Origin: Neolewinella persica DSM 23188
GTDB taxonomy: Bacteria; Bacteroidota; Bacteroidia; Chitinophagales; Saprospiraceae
DNA length: 64,000 bases
Direction of reading: 5' to 3'
Assembly (NCBI RefSeq): GCF_000373105.1
Contig: NZ_KB890416.1
Span: 1 to 64,000, forward strand
Part shown: positions 61,485 through 64,000 of the stretch, piece after piece
Numbering within the stretch: position 1 is the first letter of the stretch
Layout: each line of letters starts with the position of its first letter
Translations under genes and position numbers: made by a program
Notes under the pieces: generated by a model
Databases searched by the model: none
Told to the model about the DNA's origin: nothing
The model's input: only the letters and a program-made list of their open reading frames with translations

Positions 61485-62469
61485 GTTGGTAGGTGGTTTG
61501 AAGGTCTATGCTGCCTGAAGTATGCAGGTGGTTGTCTTCGTCGACGATGATGCAGTCGACGTTAGGAATTTGATTAATGAAGTCGAGGCCAGTGTCAACG
61601 CCCATCACGAAGACGGAAGTAGCCAGGGCATCAGCAAGCTCAGTACTTGGGGCGAGGACGGTGACGCTTATAATGCCAGTACTTGGGTAACCTGTTCTGG
61701 GGTCGATGATGTGGGCGTAGCGGGTGCCGTTGAAACGGACGAACTTCTCGTAATTTCCGGAGGTGACAATAGCACGGCCGTTCACCGGCAACCAGGCGAA
61801 CGCCTTCTCCTTATTTAGCGGATTAGTAATGGCCACCTTCCAGTCCTCGCCGGAGGGTTGCCGCCCCCAGGCGGTCAGATCGCCGGATGCGTTGATGATG
61901 CCAGCTTTGCATCCGGCCTTTTCCAAAAGCTGACGTGCCCGATCTGCGGCGTATCCCTTGCCAATGGCCCCGAATCCAATCTTCATGCCGGCTTCGGGAA
62001 GAAACACGGTGCGCTTAGCTTCGTCGAGGACGATTTTATCAAACCCCACCCGGGCGACAGAAGCGGCGATGTTATCGGCTTCAGGCATCGCCTTCATGGA
62101 ACCATCGAATCGCCAGAGGCGGTCCATGCTTGCGTAGGAAATGTCGAAGGCACCGTCGGTAAGCCGGCTCAGGCCTAGGGCCCGCTGGATGAGGCCAAAA
62201 AGCTCGGCGTCGACTTTTACGGGGTGGTCCCCCGCGGCGGCGTTGATGGCCGAGGTTTGAGAATTAGGATCCCAGCTAGAAATCAATCGCTCAATGCGTT
62301 GAATCTCAGCTATGGCCATTGCATTATACCCTTCCTCTGCACCTGCGCCCGCGCCCACGGTCGTAATGTCGAACCGGGAACCCATCAGGAGCAGCGTCTC
62401 GTGGCTGGTTACCTGAGCGCAAATCAATAACGGCATAAAGAGCAGCGAAAAAAGGAGGTGCCTGATCAT
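61477..62469 (-). CDS. apbE: ApbE-like FAD:protein FMN transferase
   Basis: It transfers FMN from FAD onto Ser/Thr of exported proteins. The 330-residue protein has a signal peptide (cut near LLICAQ), then FDISYASMDRLWRFDG, IGFGAIGKGYAADRARQLL (FAD site), INASGDLTAWGRQPSGEDWKVAI and HIIDPRTGYPSTG with TDALATSVFVMG-like LADALATSVFVMG, all ApbE hallmarks. Residues about 39-44 (GAGAGA) are encoded by an in-frame dispersed motif at the strand where homologues have a variable loop. It overlaps both neighbours by a few bases. Confidence 0.93.
   Translation of the reverse strand: MIRHLLFSLLFMPLLICAQVTSHETLLLMGSRFDITTVGAGAGAEEGYNAMAIAEIQRIERLISSWDPNSQTSAINAAAGDHPVKVDAELFGLIQRALGLSRLTDGAFDISYASMDRLWRFDGSMKAMPEADNIAASVARVGFDKIVLDEAKRTVFLPEAGMKIGFGAIGKGYAADRARQLLEKAGCKAGIINASGDLTAWGRQPSGEDWKVAITNPLNKEKAFAWLPVNGRAIVTSGNYEKFVRFNGTRYAHIIDPRTGYPSTGIISVTVLAPSTELADALATSVFVMGVDTGLDFINQIPNVDCIIVDEDNHLHTSGSIDLQTTYQHD
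62338..62355 (+). repeat. Dispersed 18-bp motif, in-frame copy in apbE
   Basis: TGCACCTGCGCCCGCGCC, one mismatch, preceded by CTTCCTC. The gene reads its complement as GAGAGA. Confidence 0.85.
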
Positions 62470-62903
62470 TCGGTGAAGTTTTTAAGCATGTCGGCGTACT
62501 CCACGGGGCTGATTTTCTTATAACCGGTCTGGCCAAGCAGATCACCTTCGGGACTAAGCACCACGACCAGCGGGAAGGAACCCCGGGTATTGTAGAGTTC
62601 GGCTAGTGAGGCGTTGCGTTCACTTGTTTCTTTAGATAGTTTATTGGCCTTGCGCCGGGGGAAATCAGCCTTGTAAAAGACGAAATTCTCTCCTGCGGCA
62701 GTTGCAAATTCTTCTTGTTCCCAAACGTCCCGTTCCAGTTTAATGCAGGGCGCGCACCAGTCGGAGCCGGAGAAGACAAGTACAATGTTTTGTCCTTTTT
62801 CGGCGGCAACTTTCTGTGCGGTCTCAAAGTCAGGTTGCCAGAGTTGAGCAGAAAGGGGAAGGGTAAACAACGCGATGAGGAGCGCTAAGAAAGCAGTTTT
62901 CAT
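62466..62903 (-). CDS. Exported thioredoxin-like protein
   Basis: The 145-residue protein has a signal peptide ending PLSAQ. The active site is SDWCAPC (Cys 50 and 53), followed by YKADFPR and a cis-Pro segment GSFPLVVVLSPEG, as in periplasmic thiol-disulfide proteins of the DUF255/thioredoxin_7 kind. First gene of the four-gene unit, overlapping apbE by four bases. It may keep Cys of the DUF4266 peptide reduced; that link is inferred. Confidence 0.9.
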   Translation of the reverse strand: MKTAFLALLIALFTLPLSAQLWQPDFETAQKVAAEKGQNIVLVFSGSDWCAPCIKLERDVWEQEEFATAAGENFVFYKADFPRRKANKLSKETSERNASLAELYNTRGSFPLVVVLSPEGDLLGQTGYKKISPVEYADMLKNFTE

Positions 62904-63185
62904 AATAGTTGGTTTGATGAGAAGGGCTTAGTAAGAGGGGGGTGTCAATTGGTTGGTCGGGAGGTGGCCAGATAACATGATATTGGAAGTTTTAAGGAGC
63001 AAGCATTCTCCATTCTTTGCCTAAGCCAGTACGGAAAGCGTTCGGAAAAGGTTGCCTTTATAGAAAAGCTTTGTTTGGAGGGATCTGCTCATTTTAAGTT
63101 GAGGAACGAACACGATGATTATGGTCCGTTTGCCGGTAGTAACCATTGTGTGTATAACGAGATGCACCGATTGGAACATCCCGGC

Positions 63186-63335
63186 CCGGACGCCCGCGGG
63201 TCCCTTATCCCTTTCACTGCTCCGCAGTTTCAGGGCTAAGGGACGCCACGGGGTCCTGAGAGTGTTAAGGACCCCGTAGCGTCAACAAGGACCTAAAACG
63301 AAGCGGAAGGGCCTGGTTGACCTGCGGGCGTCCGG
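63186..63335. mobile_element. MITE-like element, copy 2 of a 150-bp family
   Basis: The ends CCGGACGCCCGCGGGTC and GACCTGCGGGCGTCCGG are 17-bp inverted repeats with one mismatch. Internal blocks match 52240-52388. No coding capacity. It lies in the 719-base gap 62904-63622, in which no gene was found. Confidence 0.7.
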
Positions 63336-63622
63336 TCTTTCGGTTAACACGAAACGTCCGTTTCTGAAAAATTGTGCATTTCGTTATGCACACGTAACCA
63401 TTTCCGGTGGAGAGAATTTTGGGCAACCGGCGTACTTTCGGGAAGTGATCAAAAGAGGAATATTAATATTGGCAAATTTGGAAGCGAATTCTGGAGACAC
63501 ATTGGAGGCACAGAATTCCTCCAATTTCTACCACGAATTTTGTAACCGATTCCGCTAAGTCCGCTCTCTACCACACTAGGAGGAGCACATTCCCGGCCTT
63601 CCAGCTGTTTGCTAATAATATG

Positions 63623-64000
63623 ATGAAAGCTTCTTTTTTTGTCCTGATACTTCTCGCGCTGCCGCTGTTTCTCCCGGCGCAGCTCCGCCTCCTCGTGGCT
63701 GGCAACACCGCCGATGCTGACCCCGCTATTTATGCTTCTCTTCAGCAAAGCATCAACGGCCCCGGCGACCCAGCCACCGTGCTTTTCGCCGGCGATTACT
63801 TTCCGGAATGCACCGAAGCCATGGTTAACTACGACAAGAAGAAAGGAAATGGCCCCGAGGTCTTTCCAACGTTAACTCCGGTCCTCCAACTCATTCGCGA
63901 TAATCCGTCAACGGAGTTTTACCTTATCCCCGGCGATCGGGACTGGGATAAATCCGGGAAAAACGGACTGAGTTGCGTTACCGCCCTGGAAGATTACCTG
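63623..64000 (+). CDS. Metallophosphoesterase-like exported protein, N-terminal part (cut by window end)
   Basis: An open frame of 126 codons runs to the last base. The signal peptide (MKASFFVLILLALPLFLPAQ) is followed by LRLLVAGNTADADPAIYASL, then VLFAGDYFPECTEAM and FYLIPGDRDWDKSGKNG. GDRDW corresponds to the GNHDxx-type metal site, and the preceding AGD to the GDxx site, of calcineurin-like phosphoesterases, though the first metal motif (DxH) appears replaced by AGN. The rest lies outside the window, so activity is open. An ATG one codon earlier (63620) is equally possible. Confidence 0.65.
   Translation, partial: MKASFFVLILLALPLFLPAQLRLLVAGNTADADPAIYASLQQSINGPGDPATVLFAGDYFPECTEAMVNYDKKKGNGPEVFPTLTPVLQLIRDNPSTEFYLIPGDRDWDKSGKNGLSCVTALEDYL

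Noticed and set aside
63449-63748. Minus-strand frame opposite the start of the phosphoesterase gene
   Set aside because: Antisense to a clear signal peptide and metal-site region; no protein-like features.

Overview
The window comes from a Bacteroidota chromosome, most likely a Saprospiria/Lewinella-like marine member. Three signs support this: two secreted proteins end in type IX secretion sorting domains, there are large TonB-linked outer-membrane receptors with carboxypeptidase-regulatory N-domains and families such as DUF5777 and a GldM C-terminal-like domain, and promoters show the Bacteroidota -7 element (TAYCTTTG/TAYCTTCG). Lineage below phylum is inferred. There is no CRISPR array, rRNA, replication origin or intact prophage.

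Layout. 0-10 kb: transposase tail, pyruvate kinase, an M50-like membrane protease, an HMA domain protein, a PLP desulfhydrase/deaminase-like enzyme, a CAP lipoprotein, a short asparaginase, a PlsC-like acyltransferase, a SpeE-like protein and carbonic anhydrase. 10-20 kb: AlkD-like repair protein, a broken Uma2 gene, RlmD, a tandem ABC ATPase lacking a visible start codon, a DJ-1/PfpI protein and the 2-oxoglutarate dehydrogenase E2. 20-25 kb: a TonB receptor, then about 1.5 kb with no protein gene but four tRNA-like RNAs on the minus strand with their own promoter-like sequence and terminator, then nadA. 25-35 kb: a T9SS cargo protein, a DUF885 peptidase, tRNA-Tyr beside an orphan tRNA 3' half, an S15 peptidase, and an ECF sigma factor with a membrane partner. 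35-42 kb: a heavy-metal efflux operon (His-rich exported protein, CusA-TolC fusion, CusB). 42-49 kb: a c-type cytochrome/DUF5777 operon, a second ECF sigma factor overlapping a membrane-anchored barrel-domain protein, an HD hydrolase and a PepSY-like lipoprotein. 49-64 kb: a second TonB-type receptor, a T9SS protein, an MFS transporter, PAP2 phosphatase, a second HD hydrolase, a two-component system, the operon thioredoxin-ApbE-DUF4266-DUF3570, and the start of a phosphoesterase.

Two signals are not explained by ordinary gene content. (1) The four tRNA-like RNAs (152-153 nt) have a tRNA acceptor stem, D arm, anticodon-type arm and T arm but an approximately 84-nt variable region. They are arranged A-B-A-B with heptad-repeat hairpins between them. 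(2) An 18-bp motif with consensus TGCACCTGCGGCCGCGCC occurs about 20 times, roughly once per 3 kb, on both strands. Most copies are in intergenic gaps, but at least six lie inside genes and are translated in different frames (linkers, a signal peptide, a protein-fusion joint). Several inverted-repeat elements resembling MITEs add to the repeat load.

All calls are from reading the sequence; no database search or folding program was run.
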